64,000 nt of DNA, from the NCBI GenBank assembly GCA_030679915.1, contig JAUXRY010000041.1:37818-101817 (forward strand), read 5' to 3'. Below are positions 1 to 7,984 of this stretch, piece by piece. Source of the DNA: Thiobacillus sp. (lineage in GTDB: Bacteria; Pseudomonadota; Gammaproteobacteria; Burkholderiales; Thiobacillaceae). The notes under the pieces were generated by a model. It ran no database searches. It was not told the origin of the DNA and worked only from the letters and a program-made list of their open reading frames with translations. Every line of letters starts with the position of its first letter. Within the stretch, counting starts at the first letter, position 1. The position numbers and the translations under genes were made by a program.

Positions 1-323
1 TGCTGCTGCCGGCAGCAGTAGCAGCGTCCCTGCCTGATCCGACGGCACTCCCGCGAGCGCTGACCAGTCCTGATCCGGAAACGCTTCAAGACGCGCCAGC
101 GCTGGCCTGGGTGAAGCTTAATGGAAAGCATTCGATTGCCTGGTATGGCGGCAGCACCGTCAAGCTCGGTGATTCGGTAGAAGGTGGCCGGGTCACGGCC
201 ATACGCGAAGATCACATTGTCATTTCGGGAAAAGGCGGACGTCGTAGCGTTTACCTGACCGATGAGTCGGCCCGAACCCAGCTACTGGCGCTTCCGCGCC
301 CGACGCGAAAAACCAGGAATTGA
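1..323 (+). CDS. mshK: MSHA pilus biogenesis protein, MshK-like (3' part only)
   Basis: An open frame enters from the left edge (first whole codon at base 3) and ends with TGA at 321-323, giving 106 visible residues; the start lies outside the window. The N-terminal visible half is Pro/Ala-rich. The C-terminal half (WVKLNGKHSIAWYGG, then GDSVEGGRVTAIREDHIVI) looks like the small periplasmic domain shared by MshK, PilP and GspC-type proteins, which bridge the inner-membrane assembly platform to the secretin. mshL starts 2 bases after the stop, so the two are surely co-transcribed. The MshK name rests mainly on this position in front of mshL-mshM-mshN; sequence similarity alone would only say PilP/GspC-like. 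Confidence 0.62.
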   Translation, partial: LLPAAVAASLPDPTALPRALTSPDPETLQDAPALAWVKLNGKHSIAWYGGSTVKLGDSVEGGRVTAIREDHIVISGKGGRRSVYLTDESARTQLLALPRPTRKTRN

Positions 324-325
324 AC

Positions 326-1963
326 ATGCATAAACACATTGTTTTGGCAGTATTGGTTTTGGCTGGCTGTGCCAGCCCCTTTGGCAAGCAGGGCAAGGAT
401 GCGATGAATGCCGAACTGGCCACATCGACCGCGTCACAGCCAACACAAGCCGTCACGCCACCCGCGGCGGTGCAGCAGGCGGTTATGGATGCGGTGCGCG
501 ATACGCAACCCGTTGTAACCAAGTCGGCCGCTGAACCTCGCTTTAATCTGACGGTGAACAATGCCAAGGCATCAGAAGTATTCATTGGGATGGTGACAGG
601 CACGCCCTACAGCATGCTCGTGCACCCCGATGTGACCGGGAGCCTGACGCTTAATCTCAAGAACGTGACTGTGCCAGAGGCGATGGAAGCCGTGCGTGCA
701 CTGTATGGCTACGATTACGAAGTGCAGGGCAAGCGCATCATCGTGCCGTCATCGGCGGTGCAAACCCGTATCTATCAGTTGAATGCCCTGGCCATGCAGC
801 GCAAGGGATCGTCGGATATGCGGGTGATTTCCGGCTCGATTCAAAGCGGAGGGTCTGGTCGCACGGGGTCTGCATCGGGTGGTGGTTCAACGTCGCAGGA
901 AACCAGCAGTGTGCAAACCTCGACCGACTCCAAATATTGGGAGGAGGTGAGCACTTCGCTCAAAACCTTGGTCGGCACCTTGGGCGAGGTGGTGGTGAGC
1001 CCTCAATCCGGTATCGTCATTGTGAAGGCGCCGCCTGCCATATTGGTCATGGTGGAAAAGTATTTGCGTGCCTCAGAAGTCATCAGCGTGCGTCAGGTAA
1101 TGCTGGAGGCAAAAATTCTTGAAGTGCAGTTGAACGATGGTTTTCAGGCGGGCATCAACTGGTCCACACTGCAGAACAGTGGCAAGTTTGCCGCCGGTGT
1201 GAACAGCCTCAACCCTGGTCGGGACAATCCCGTCAGCCTGGGCGGCACGGTAGCCCAAATGCTGGGTGGGGCCATTCCAGGCCCTGTGGGAAGCGTATTT
1301 GGCCTGGCATTCAACGACGGGGATTTTGGCGCAGTCATCAACCTGATCAAGAGCCAGGGTGTGGTGCATGTCTTGTCCAGTCCGCGGATTGCGACAATCA
1401 ACAATCAGAAAGCTGTGCTTAAAGTCGGAACAGACGACTATTTCGTTACCGAAGTCACGGGAGGAACGGCTGCTGCAGTAGGCGTCCCTGCCACCCCCCC
1501 CACCGTTGTGGTGAAGCCTTTCTTTTCAGGTATCGCGCTGGATGTCACGCCACAAATCGATGAGCGCGACAACATTACTCTGCACGTCCGGCCATCGGTC
1601 AGCAATGTCACGGAAAAAACCAAGGAAATTCGCTTGGGTGATTTGGGAACCTACTCCCTGCCGCTGGCTTCCAGCAGCATTTCGGAAACTGACAGTGTGG
1701 TGCGTTTGAAAGATGGCCAGATCGTGGCGATAGGCGGCCTGATGGGGCAGAGTTATACCGATGGTAAAAACAACGTTCCATTCTTGGGCGATATTCCTTT
1801 ATTGGGCCATCTGTTCGGCAGTACGAGCCAGGTGAGTCAAAAGCGCGAATTGGTCGTGCTGATCAAGACCACACTGATTCGAGACAGCAAGGACTGGAGG
1901 CCTGACCTGGAGTCGACCCAGCAACGTTTTCAGACCTATGGTTTCCCTGAATCCCGGCCGTGA
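326..1963 (+). CDS. mshL: MSHA pilus secretin MshL
   Basis: Outer-membrane secretin of the MSHA-type IV pilus system, 545 residues. The chosen ATG opens a lipoprotein signal with lipobox LAGC (Cys15); an in-frame TTG two codons earlier is less likely. Residues about 70-150 form the secretin N-domain (NLTVNNAKASEVFIGM, then VPEAMEAVRALYGYDYEV). A Gly/Ser/Thr-rich linker follows near 170-200, then the beta-barrel secretin domain with VLSSPRIATINNQKAVLKVG and the family signature VPFLGDIPLLGHLFG near the C terminus. It should form the multimeric channel through which the pilus leaves. The stop overlaps the GTG of mshM by four bases (GTGA), so translation is probably coupled. Confidence 0.93.
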   Translation: MHKHIVLAVLVLAGCASPFGKQGKDAMNAELATSTASQPTQAVTPPAAVQQAVMDAVRDTQPVVTKSAAEPRFNLTVNNAKASEVFIGMVTGTPYSMLVHPDVTGSLTLNLKNVTVPEAMEAVRALYGYDYEVQGKRIIVPSSAVQTRIYQLNALAMQRKGSSDMRVISGSIQSGGSGRTGSASGGGSTSQETSSVQTSTDSKYWEEVSTSLKTLVGTLGEVVVSPQSGIVIVKAPPAILVMVEKYLRASEVISVRQVMLEAKILEVQLNDGFQAGINWSTLQNSGKFAAGVNSLNPGRDNPVSLGGTVAQMLGGAIPGPVGSVFGLAFNDGDFGAVINLIKSQGVVHVLSSPRIATINNQKAVLKVGTDDYFVTEVTGGTAAAVGVPATPPTVVVKPFFSGIALDVTPQIDERDNITLHVRPSVSNVTEKTKEIRLGDLGTYSLPLASSSISETDSVVRLKDGQIVAIGGLMGQSYTDGKNNVPFLGDIPLLGHLFGSTSQVSQKRELVVLIKTTLIRDSKDWRPDLESTQQRFQTYGFPESRP

Positions 1964-2856
1964 TCACGTGGTGGGCTTATTTCGGCCTGCGTGAGCCGCC
2001 GTTTGGACTGACGCCGGACACCGAATTCTTTTTCCCCGCCCAGCCCCATCAGGACGCGTATGAGACGCTCCGCTACGCTTTGGAAGCGGGTGAGGGGTTT
2101 CTGGTGGTCGAAGGCGAGGTGGGTACCGGAAAAACCCTCCTGCTGAGACGATTGCTGAATTTCCTGCCAGAACGTTGGCAAGTCGCATTTGTGCCCAACC
2201 CTGGTCTGGATCCGCGGGGTTTATATGCTGCAATCGCGCATGAATTTAGCGTCTCAGCCGAGGGCAGCAGCGAAGATTTGCTCCATCGGCTGGAACGTCA
2301 TTTTATTGCGCTGGCACAACAGGGTCGTCAGCCGGTTGTTTTGATCGACGAAGCACAGGCTTTGCCTGCTGACACGCTTGAGGCCGTTCGCCTATTGACC
2401 AATCTCGAAACCGAGAAACGCAAGTTGCTTCAGGTCGTGTTGTTTGGGCAGCCTGAGCTAATGATCCGTTTGCACGATAAGAGCACACGACAAATTCTGA
2501 CACGTATCAGTTTCCACGCAGTTTTACGGCCGCTTGGCCGGGCGGAGGTTGCGACCTATGTGCAACATCGACTTAAAGTGGCAGGCTGCGATTCGCCCTT
2601 GTTCACGCGGTGGGCGCAACGCAGGTTATGGCGTGTGTCCCGTGGGCTACCACGTCTGATCAATATCATTGCGGCCAAGGCCATGATGCTTGCTTATGGG
2701 CTGGGAGCCGAGCAAGTGACGTATCGCCATGTGAACGTGGCCGCGCGTGACACCTTGGCCGTGCGTCAAATGGTTTGCACCCGGATGCTGGTTTGGGGAT
2801 TCGCATTACTGGGGTTGTTCGCAATAGCATTTTCCGGTTTGCGTTTGTTGGGATAA
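1960..2856 (+). CDS. mshM: MSHA pilus biogenesis ATPase MshM (ExeA-type AAA)
   Basis: 298-residue AAA ATPase of the ExeA/GspA family, thought to help place or assemble the secretin in the peptidoglycan layer. The N terminus (YFGLREPPFGLTPD) is the usual opening of this family. Walker A is GEVGTGKT (residues 52-59), Walker B is VVLIDEA (126-132), and a conserved LTNLET segment follows. The last 20 or so residues are a hydrophobic membrane anchor. The GTG start overlaps the mshL stop by four bases; mshN follows 15 bases after the stop. The order mshL-mshM-mshN matches MSHA loci known from Vibrio and Shewanella. Confidence 0.92.
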   Translation: MITWWAYFGLREPPFGLTPDTEFFFPAQPHQDAYETLRYALEAGEGFLVVEGEVGTGKTLLLRRLLNFLPERWQVAFVPNPGLDPRGLYAAIAHEFSVSAEGSSEDLLHRLERHFIALAQQGRQPVVLIDEAQALPADTLEAVRLLTNLETEKRKLLQVVLFGQPELMIRLHDKSTRQILTRISFHAVLRPLGRAEVATYVQHRLKVAGCDSPLFTRWAQRRLWRVSRGLPRLINIIAAKAMMLAYGLGAEQVTYRHVNVAARDTLAVRQMVCTRMLVWGFALLGLFAIAFSGLRLLG

Positions 2857-2871
2857 GCCCAGAGGAATCAG

Positions 2872-3987
2872 ATGAGCATCATTAATCAAATGCTGCGTGA
2901 CCTTGATGCCAGAGGCGACGCTCCGAGTGATTTGCCGGTACGAGAGCGTTCAATGTCAGGAACGCCGCGTCGATTCGGGATGAAGCAAGCAGCGTTTTCT
3001 GTTGCCCTGTTATTGGCGGGCGGGGTTGCGGGCTATTTTGCCCTGTCTGCTGGCTCTAGAGAGCCCACGCCGCCTGCAGCAACCCACATTGCGCAGCATT
3101 CGCCCGAATCCGATCCGGTCGAGGTTGCGCCGGCCCTGCCTGACGAACCGTCGACAGCGCCTGAAGCGCCATCTTTAGCGCCATCTGTAGCGCCATCTGT
3201 AGCACCTCCCCCAGCACCTTCCGCAGCGCCATCTGTGGCACCGGTTGTAAATTCAGCTGTTGTCCCTGAGCCTGGTCACCAGACGACGGATTCACCGGGC
3301 ATTTCGGCAGGAAAAATGGCACGGTCGATGACCATGCCAGCAACCGTCGTGCAGATCGCATCAAATGTTTCTGCCCCGCCATTGAAGGAGCCTGCTGTAG
3401 TTAAAAAGATGGCGGAGTTGTCGCCGGAGATGGAAGCGCAACTGCTCCATGACGAGGCTTTGGTCTTACGCCGTTTGGGGAAAATCGACGCGGCAATGGG
3501 CAAATACCGGCTCGCACTGGAACGTCAGCCGGGCATGCGGATTGCACGGCTCCAACTCGCCAGACTGCTACAAGAAAGCGGACAGGCTGACGCAGCACTA
3601 TCGTTGTTGAAAGCGGGTTATGAACATCAGTCGGATGGCGGGTTGGCCATTGCAGCTGGGCGCCTGTTAGGCGATCTGGGGCGACGAGACGAAGCGTTGA
3701 TCTGGCTGGAGCGTGGACGAGATAGCTTGCGACCTGCAGATCATGCGCTGATGGGCGCACTGTTGTCCCAGACCTTGCGTTACGAAGAATCCGTCAAAGC
3801 GTATCAGCGTGCACTGGCCGCAGAACCGAATCAGGGCGGGTGGTTGCTTGGGCTGGGACTGGCGCTGGAATCGTTGGGGCGGGGGAATGAGGCGCAGGTT
3901 GCCTATCGAAATGCATTGGAACGAGGTGATTTCAACCCTGACGTTGTCAAGTTTTTAAGGCAAAAGACTGGATCAATTGGCCAATAA
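2872..3987 (+). CDS. mshN: MSHA pilus biogenesis protein MshN (TPR)
   Basis: 371 residues. The start MSIINQMLRDLDARG is the typical opening of MshN and GspB-like proteins. One membrane helix lies near residues 38-58, followed by a Pro/Ala/Ser/Val linker (about 75-150) with a short imperfect repeat of the type APSVAPSVAP that is also visible in the DNA as repeated gcgccatctgta units near 3174-3205. The C-terminal half (about 185-365) is a run of TPR-like helices (LRRLGKIDAAMGKYRLALE and similar), probably a periplasmic scaffold for the pilus machine. It is the last pilus gene here: no mshE or mshG follows, unlike the usual order. The next gene lies 187 bases on and is unrelated. Confidence 0.88.
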   Translation: MSIINQMLRDLDARGDAPSDLPVRERSMSGTPRRFGMKQAAFSVALLLAGGVAGYFALSAGSREPTPPAATHIAQHSPESDPVEVAPALPDEPSTAPEAPSLAPSVAPSVAPPPAPSAAPSVAPVVNSAVVPEPGHQTTDSPGISAGKMARSMTMPATVVQIASNVSAPPLKEPAVVKKMAELSPEMEAQLLHDEALVLRRLGKIDAAMGKYRLALERQPGMRIARLQLARLLQESGQADAALSLLKAGYEHQSDGGLAIAAGRLLGDLGRRDEALIWLERGRDSLRPADHALMGALLSQTLRYEESVKAYQRALAAEPNQGGWLLGLGLALESLGRGNEAQVAYRNALERGDFNPDVVKFLRQKTGSIGQ

Positions 3988-4174
3988 CGTGATTTTATGT
4001 ATTAGACTTATGGTTGTTGTAACTGCACAACGCTATTCTTCCACGACAGAAGAAGTTTCATAGATAGTGGTTTTCTTTTGCCGATTTGTTAGAATTCCGC
4101 GCGTCGGCTGGATTACAAAGTCCTGGACCGATTTCTGGTGTGGGTTTTTTTATACGTACGTAAAGGGAAATCAA

Positions 4175-4429
4175 ATGAAATATTCTATTCTGCTGGCCGC
4201 GCTGTTGGCTGTATCCATGTCTGCTTGTGGTAAAAAAGACGAAGCTGCTGCTCCTGTAGACGCGCCTGTTGCTGAAGCTCCGGCTCCAATGGAAGCTGCT
4301 CCGATGGACTCAGCTGCTGACGCTGCTGCTTCCTCGGCTGATGCTGCTGCCTCTGCTGCTGACGCTGCTGCTTCTTCAGCTGATGCTGCTGCTGAAGCTG
4401 CACCTGCTCCTGCTCCTGCTGCCCAGTAA
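4175..4429 (+). CDS. Small alanine-rich heptad-repeat lipoprotein
   Basis: 84 residues from the ATG preceded by AAGGGAAA at 4163-4170; longer in-frame starts upstream would destroy the signal peptide. The N terminus is a lipoprotein signal with the lipidated Cys at residue 18 (SMSAC). After an acidic Pro/Ala linker, residues 48-75 are four exact seven-residue repeats (ADAAASS, ADAAASA, ADAAASS, ADAAAEA), and the tail is APAPAPAAQ. The heptads suggest a short helix rod in the periplasm, loosely like Lpp or OprI, but the tail lacks the C-terminal Lys used to attach Lpp to peptidoglycan. A TAGAAT -10-like box sits at 4089-4094, and an intrinsic terminator follows at 4446-4476, so it is probably a single-gene transcript. 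Function unknown. Confidence 0.8.
   Translation: MKYSILLAALLAVSMSACGKKDEAAAPVDAPVAEAPAPMEAAPMDSAADAAASSADAAASAADAAASSADAAAEAAPAPAPAAQ
4316..4399 (+). repeat. Four tandem 21-bp units encoding heptads
   Basis: Four consecutive 21-base units inside the lipoprotein gene encode ADAAASS, ADAAASA, ADAAASS and ADAAAEA. The DNA copies differ mostly at third positions (tcctcg against tcttca for Ser-Ser), so the peptide pattern has been kept while the codons drifted. Confidence 0.8.
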
Positions 4430-4445
4430 TTCCGGGTCGCGGTAC

Positions 4446-4476
4446 TAAAAACCGGTCTCAGGGCCGGTTTTTTTTC
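4446..4476 (+). terminator. Intrinsic terminator after the alanine-rich lipoprotein
   Basis: The inverted repeat ACCGG/CCGGT around a short loop (4451-4468) is followed by a run of eight T. It lies 20 bases after the lipoprotein stop codon. The A-run on the other side could let it work weakly in both directions. Confidence 0.85.
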
Positions 4477-4567
4477 GTCCGTTCGCCGCGCAAACCGACA
4501 AAACCGTCGGAAACTCAACGCACTCTTGTAAGAAATAGCCATTCGGCGCGTTCGATTCAGACCGTAA

Positions 4568-4590
4568 GCCTGTATGCCTGTATGCCTGTA
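4568..4590. repeat. Short tandem repeat GCCTGTAT x 2.9
   Basis: Three near-complete copies of an 8-base unit lie in the gap between the lipoprotein terminator and the sigma-54-like site of the PEP-CTERM gene. It is too short to name and could vary by slippage. Confidence 0.6.
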
Positions 4591-4630
4591 GCGGCGCTGG
4601 CTACACCCCTCCTGTGCGTTGGACATTCAT

Positions 4631-4646
4631 GGGCATGAACTTTGCT
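4631..4646 (+). promoter_or_regulatory. Candidate sigma-54 promoter for the PEP-CTERM gene
   Basis: GGGCATGAACTTTGCT aligns to the sigma-54 consensus TGGCACG-N4-TTGCW with the invariant GG and GC at the right spacing and 10 of 12 conserved positions matched. Transcription would start near 4657, upstream of the AAGGGA ribosome site (about 4677) and ATG 4688. PEP-CTERM/exosortase gene sets are often tied to sigma-54 through PrsK/PrsR-type regulators, which fits; no such regulator gene is in this window. Confidence 0.55.
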
Positions 4647-4668
4647 GAAGATAACGCATTCTTCAGCA
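4643..4668. promoter_or_regulatory. 9-bp inverted repeat over the predicted transcription start
   Basis: TGCTGAAGA and TCTTCAGCA form a perfect inverted repeat with an 8-base loop. It overlaps the -12 element and the likely start site of the sigma-54-type promoter. It could be an operator or form a hairpin at the 5' end of the mRNA. Confidence 0.45.
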
Positions 4669-4687
4669 TTGATCATAAGGGAATGTC

Positions 4688-5464
4688 ATGCGATTACTTC
4701 CAATTGTGGCCGGACTGCTTGCGTGCGGTTTGTCCTTGCAGGTCTCGGCATACACCATTGATGCGAATCTGTCCGACTGGGGCTTGGCGCGTTCCGGGAA
4801 AGTTACGGATTGGACGCCAAATGCATCGGTCAAGGCCTGGGCCGTTGAAGACCAGACTGGAGGCCTCGGCACCAGGCTTTCTCCGGGTTACGGCGGGCAG
4901 GCTTACGATGTCGAAGCCCTGTATGTGGATTACGACGCGCAGTTTCTCTATCTGGCCCTGGTGACCGGGCACAACCCGCTGACGCCAAATGTTGGTAACA
5001 ACTTTGCACCGGGCGATTTCGCGATCGACTTCGGTCGTAACGGAACTTTTGAATTCGGTCTCGAAACCACCGGTAGTAATGGAAAAACGAAGGGTGGGCT
5101 GTACGCCGTCACGCAGTGGGGCGCAGGAATATGGGGCGCAGCTAACGAAGGCCCGACCTCGATTTTGGCGGGCAATCTGCTGGGCTTGGGTGAGGTGGCC
5201 TACACTACGACCGGCGTCGCCAACATGGGCATCTATGCCGCTGACAAGCATTTTTTCTATGAAGCGCGCATCCCGGTCGCCCTGTTTGGTTCCCATTGGG
5301 GGGCAGGTGACTTCGACGTGTTCTGGACCATGAACTGCGCGAATGATTCCTTGAAAGTCGACCCCGTCCCGGGCGCCAGCATCCCTGAGCCAGGGACGCT
5401 GGCATTGCTGCCACTGGGTTTGTTGGGCATGACCTGGTTCTCGCGCCGCCGTCGTCGTGCATGA
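4688..5464 (+). CDS. PEP-CTERM sorting domain protein, secreted
   Basis: 258 residues. A signal peptide (MRLLPIVAGLLACGLSLQVSA) is followed by a mature domain that begins IDANLSDWG, a pattern seen in carbohydrate-binding (CBM9/DOMON-like) beta-sandwich domains. The C terminus has the full exosortase signal: PEP motif (SIPEPGTLALL), a hydrophobic helix and a terminal Arg cluster (SRRRRRA). The protein should therefore be exported, processed by an exosortase and tied to surface or exopolysaccharide material. No exosortase gene is in the window. The AAGGGA ribosome site sits 6 bases before the ATG. The gene runs convergently into a decayed aminotransferase tail whose stop codon begins on the very next base. 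Confidence 0.85.
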   Translation: MRLLPIVAGLLACGLSLQVSAYTIDANLSDWGLARSGKVTDWTPNASVKAWAVEDQTGGLGTRLSPGYGGQAYDVEALYVDYDAQFLYLALVTGHNPLTPNVGNNFAPGDFAIDFGRNGTFEFGLETTGSNGKTKGGLYAVTQWGAGIWGAANEGPTSILAGNLLGLGEVAYTTTGVANMGIYAADKHFFYEARIPVALFGSHWGAGDFDVFWTMNCANDSLKVDPVPGASIPEPGTLALLPLGLLGMTWFSRRRRRA

Positions 5465-5686
5465 TCAGCGGCCCAGGAAGCCGTCGATGCGTGCGATGGC
5501 CTCAGCCAGGCGCGGCAGCGGCTGGGTATAGGCGATCCGCAGAAAGTGTTGCGGTTGATGCTGGCCAAAATCGAGGCGGGCGCGCAGCTCGTTTTTGGTT
5601 TCGAACTCAGCCAGCGTGGCGGGCGAGTAGGCTGCCCATGCCGCATGTTGTGCCGGGGTGGACGCAGCTGCCCAGCTGCCAGCCGT
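5465..5686 (-). pseudogene. Remnant of a PLP-dependent aminotransferase (C-terminal tail)
   Basis: On the minus strand an open frame of about 73 codons, with no start codon of its own, ends in TGA at 5467-5465. Its last part reads FGQHQPQHFLRIAYTQPLPR followed by LAEAIARIDGFLGR, which matches the usual end of fold-type I aminotransferases (the FLRIAY...LEEAIxRI strand and helix). A stop codon at 5689-5687 closes the frame upstream, and nothing recognisable of the other 300 or so residues is present. I read it as the tail of a gene whose front was lost by rearrangement. The family assignment rests on a short segment. Confidence 0.5.
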
Positions 5687-5886
5687 TCATTAAAAATACA
5701 TCGAAAGTTGTTGATAGCAAATACGTTGTTCCAGCGTGCTGTGCTGAGTACCGTCTTAGGTGAGCGTTAAAAAAATCTCGTCAATAATGGATGCAATGCT
5801 TGTTCGTGGCACCCGTTGTATATGCATGGGAGTTCGCGGGCTGGAATAGCGGTTCATATGAGGTTGAACGGACTGGCTCATGGTCC
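5687..5886. other. Intergenic gap, no gene seen
   Basis: Two hundred AT-richer bases lie between the aminotransferase remnant and the end of mtfA. I find no reading frame with coding character, no clear terminator and no repeat shared with the rest of the window. It may hold further decayed sequence from the same lost gene. Confidence 0.5.
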
Positions 5887-6648
5887 TTAACCTTTACCCA
5901 GTGGGTTCTGGCGATAGAACAGCTGTAACTGTTGGTAAATCGCCGGGTATTCCTGATTGATTACCTGCGGTGTTTCGAAAAATACTTCGGTGAGCACCGC
6001 AAAAAATTCGGCGGGATCGGTTACGGCGTAGGGGTCGATCGCAGTATCTCTTCCTGCATCGACACGCGCAGACAGGTCGGCATAGGCCGTACTGAAGTCG
6101 TGCGCCCAGGCGGCGGTATCCATGCCGCGATGCAAGGGGGGATACCCATTGGCGTCGCCGTTCAGCATATCGAGTTTATGGGCGAATTCATGCAGCACGA
6201 CGTTGACGCCGTCAGCCTCTCCGCTCGCTTCCACACTGGCAATTGACAACACAAGCGGCCCGCCGTGCCATGCTTCGCCCGCAAGAATGTCGCGCGAACG
6301 GTGCACCACGCCGGCTTCATCCATTTCTTCGCGCTGATGCAGAAATGCGTCGGGGTAAAGAATGATCTCGCTCCAGCCGCGATAGCTATTTTCGTCAAGA
6401 TTCAACGTTAACAAGCAGGCCTGCAATGCGACCAAAAGTGGGGTGGCATCGTCGACGTCTGCGCCACCCGCAGCAGAGAAAGTCTTGTCATGGATGAACA
6501 GGCTGGCCGATTCACGCAGACGCGTTCGTTCGTATCTATCCAGGTGATGCAGGATCGGCAGCCTGGCGATTGCAGCGTCGAACGCGCTGGCAGGGATAAG
6601 GTGCCGCTTGAGAATGCGAGCGCGCCACCAGCGGCCGAACCAGTTCAC
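5887..6648 (-). CDS. mtfA: Zinc-dependent peptidase MtfA family
   Basis: 253 residues, the usual length for MtfA (formerly YeeI), a cytosolic zinc metallopeptidase that in E. coli binds the repressor Mlc/DgsA and so affects sugar uptake. The zinc motif HEFAH is at residues 153-157, followed by the family segment KLDMLNGDANGYPPL. Whether an Mlc target exists here is unknown, since many organisms with MtfA lack it. The start lies 16 bases after the rmuC stop on the same strand, so the two are probably co-transcribed. Confidence 0.88.
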   Translation of the reverse strand: MNWFGRWWRARILKRHLIPASAFDAAIARLPILHHLDRYERTRLRESASLFIHDKTFSAAGGADVDDATPLLVALQACLLTLNLDENSYRGWSEIILYPDAFLHQREEMDEAGVVHRSRDILAGEAWHGGPLVLSIASVEASGEADGVNVVLHEFAHKLDMLNGDANGYPPLHRGMDTAAWAHDFSTAYADLSARVDAGRDTAIDPYAVTDPAEFFAVLTEVFFETPQVINQEYPAIYQQLQLFYRQNPLGKG

Positions 6649-6664
6649 CTCGGCCAGCCCATGC

Positions 6665-7957
6665 TTACTCGTCAGCGTCGAGCAGACGCGCCGGGTCGGC
6701 GTCCGGGTGGTCGAGTTCGACCCGCTCGATCTGCTGGAAGCGCCGGTTGATCTTGTCGCTGGAAATGCGCACTTCGCTCACATCCTTGTTGGCCTGCTCG
6801 ATGTGGGTGGCGAGTTTCTTCATACGCTCGTCGAAGCGGGAAAAATCCTTTGCCAGCTTGCTGAGTTCGTCCTTGATGACATGCGCCATGCGCCGCGTTT
6901 CTGAATCGCGGATCACCGCCCGCGCAGTATTCAGTACCGCCATCAGCGTGGTGGGCGAGGTTAGCCAGACCCGCTTTTTCTGCGCGTGTTCGACCAGATC
7001 GGGATGGTAGGCATGGATTTCCGCAAACACCGCTTCGGCTGGCAGGAACATCACCGCGCCGTCCGAGGTTTCGCCGGAGACGATGTATTTCGCGGCGATA
7101 TCGTCGACGTGCTTTTTAACATCGGCTTTGAACTGCCGCCGTGCTGCGTCACGTTCAGCCTGCTGGAGACTGTCGTCAAACATGCGGCGGTAGTTTTCCA
7201 GCGGAAACTTGGAGTCGACGCACACTGAACCGGTGGGCTCGGGCAGGATCAGCACACAGTCGACGCGTGCGCCACTTTTCAGCGTGTGCTGAAAGGCATA
7301 GGCGTCGGGCGGCAGGCTGTTCCGCACCAGCGCTTCCAGCTGAACCTCGCCAAATGCGCCGCGCGAACGCTTGTCGCCCAATATCTCCTGCAGCGATACG
7401 ACATTGGTGGCCAGGCTTTCGATTTTTTTCTGCGCTTCGTCGATCACTGCCAAGCGAGTCATCACCGAAGTGAAAGTCTCGTTGGTTTTCTTGAAGCCTT
7501 CGTCGAGCCGCTCGGCGACTTTCCCTGAAATTTCGTTGAGCCGGCCGTCGACCGTTTGTGACAGCTGCTGCACACGCTCGCCAAATTGCGTGGTCATGCC
7601 CTTGAGCGTCTCCTGCAGCGCGCTTTGCTCGGCGCGTCCCTGTTGGATCAGCTTTTCCAGCATCACGGTCTGGAACTGGCCAAACTGACCGGTGACCGTT
7701 TCACGTGTTTCCGCCAGCCGCTCGGTCTGGGCAACCTGGAGAGCCGATAGCTGGGTTTGCATGCGATCCGATTGCTGTGACAGCCCGGTGTGAAGGTCGG
7801 TCAACACGGCACGATGGCGGGCTTCCATGTCCTGCGTCAGCAACGCGGGCAGCCCGCTTTGGTCGCGCCGCAACGCATGGATGCGCAACGCCAGGATAAC
7901 TGTCACGAGGATAAGGAGGGCCAGACCAACGAGAAGGCCGATTTCGAGAGGATGCAT
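6665..7957 (-). CDS. rmuC: DNA recombination protein RmuC
   Basis: 430 residues from the ATG at 7957, which opens with a membrane helix (MHPLEIGLLVGLALLILV). A long coiled coil follows to about residue 190, then the RmuC nuclease-like domain (LGDKRSRGAFGEVQLEALV, SGARVDCVLILPEP, VDSKFPLENYRRM). RmuC limits inversion at short inverted repeats in E. coli and belongs to the restriction-like nuclease fold. An in-frame ATG 14 codons upstream would run into the typA terminator, so I reject it. mtfA follows 16 bases downstream. Confidence 0.9.
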   Translation of the reverse strand: MHPLEIGLLVGLALLILVTVILALRIHALRRDQSGLPALLTQDMEARHRAVLTDLHTGLSQQSDRMQTQLSALQVAQTERLAETRETVTGQFGQFQTVMLEKLIQQGRAEQSALQETLKGMTTQFGERVQQLSQTVDGRLNEISGKVAERLDEGFKKTNETFTSVMTRLAVIDEAQKKIESLATNVVSLQEILGDKRSRGAFGEVQLEALVRNSLPPDAYAFQHTLKSGARVDCVLILPEPTGSVCVDSKFPLENYRRMFDDSLQQAERDAARRQFKADVKKHVDDIAAKYIVSGETSDGAVMFLPAEAVFAEIHAYHPDLVEHAQKKRVWLTSPTTLMAVLNTARAVIRDSETRRMAHVIKDELSKLAKDFSRFDERMKKLATHIEQANKDVSEVRISSDKINRRFQQIERVELDHPDADPARLLDADE

Positions 7958-7984
7958 GGGGGTGATTTTACCTCTGTCACGCAT

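Noticed and set aside
3988..4066. Sigma-54 or other promoter motif directly after mshN
   Set aside because: TGG and GC pairs occur but with spacing one base off in each case, so no element can be supported.
4316..4399. CRISPR-like or minisatellite array in the lipoprotein gene
   Set aside because: Units are coding heptads without spacers; no CRISPR array or cas gene is visible anywhere in the window.
4171..4626. Minus-strand Ala/Ser/Glu-rich frame opposite the heptad lipoprotein
   Set aside because: It is the antisense of GCT/GCA-rich repeats and runs through the terminator at 4446-4476.
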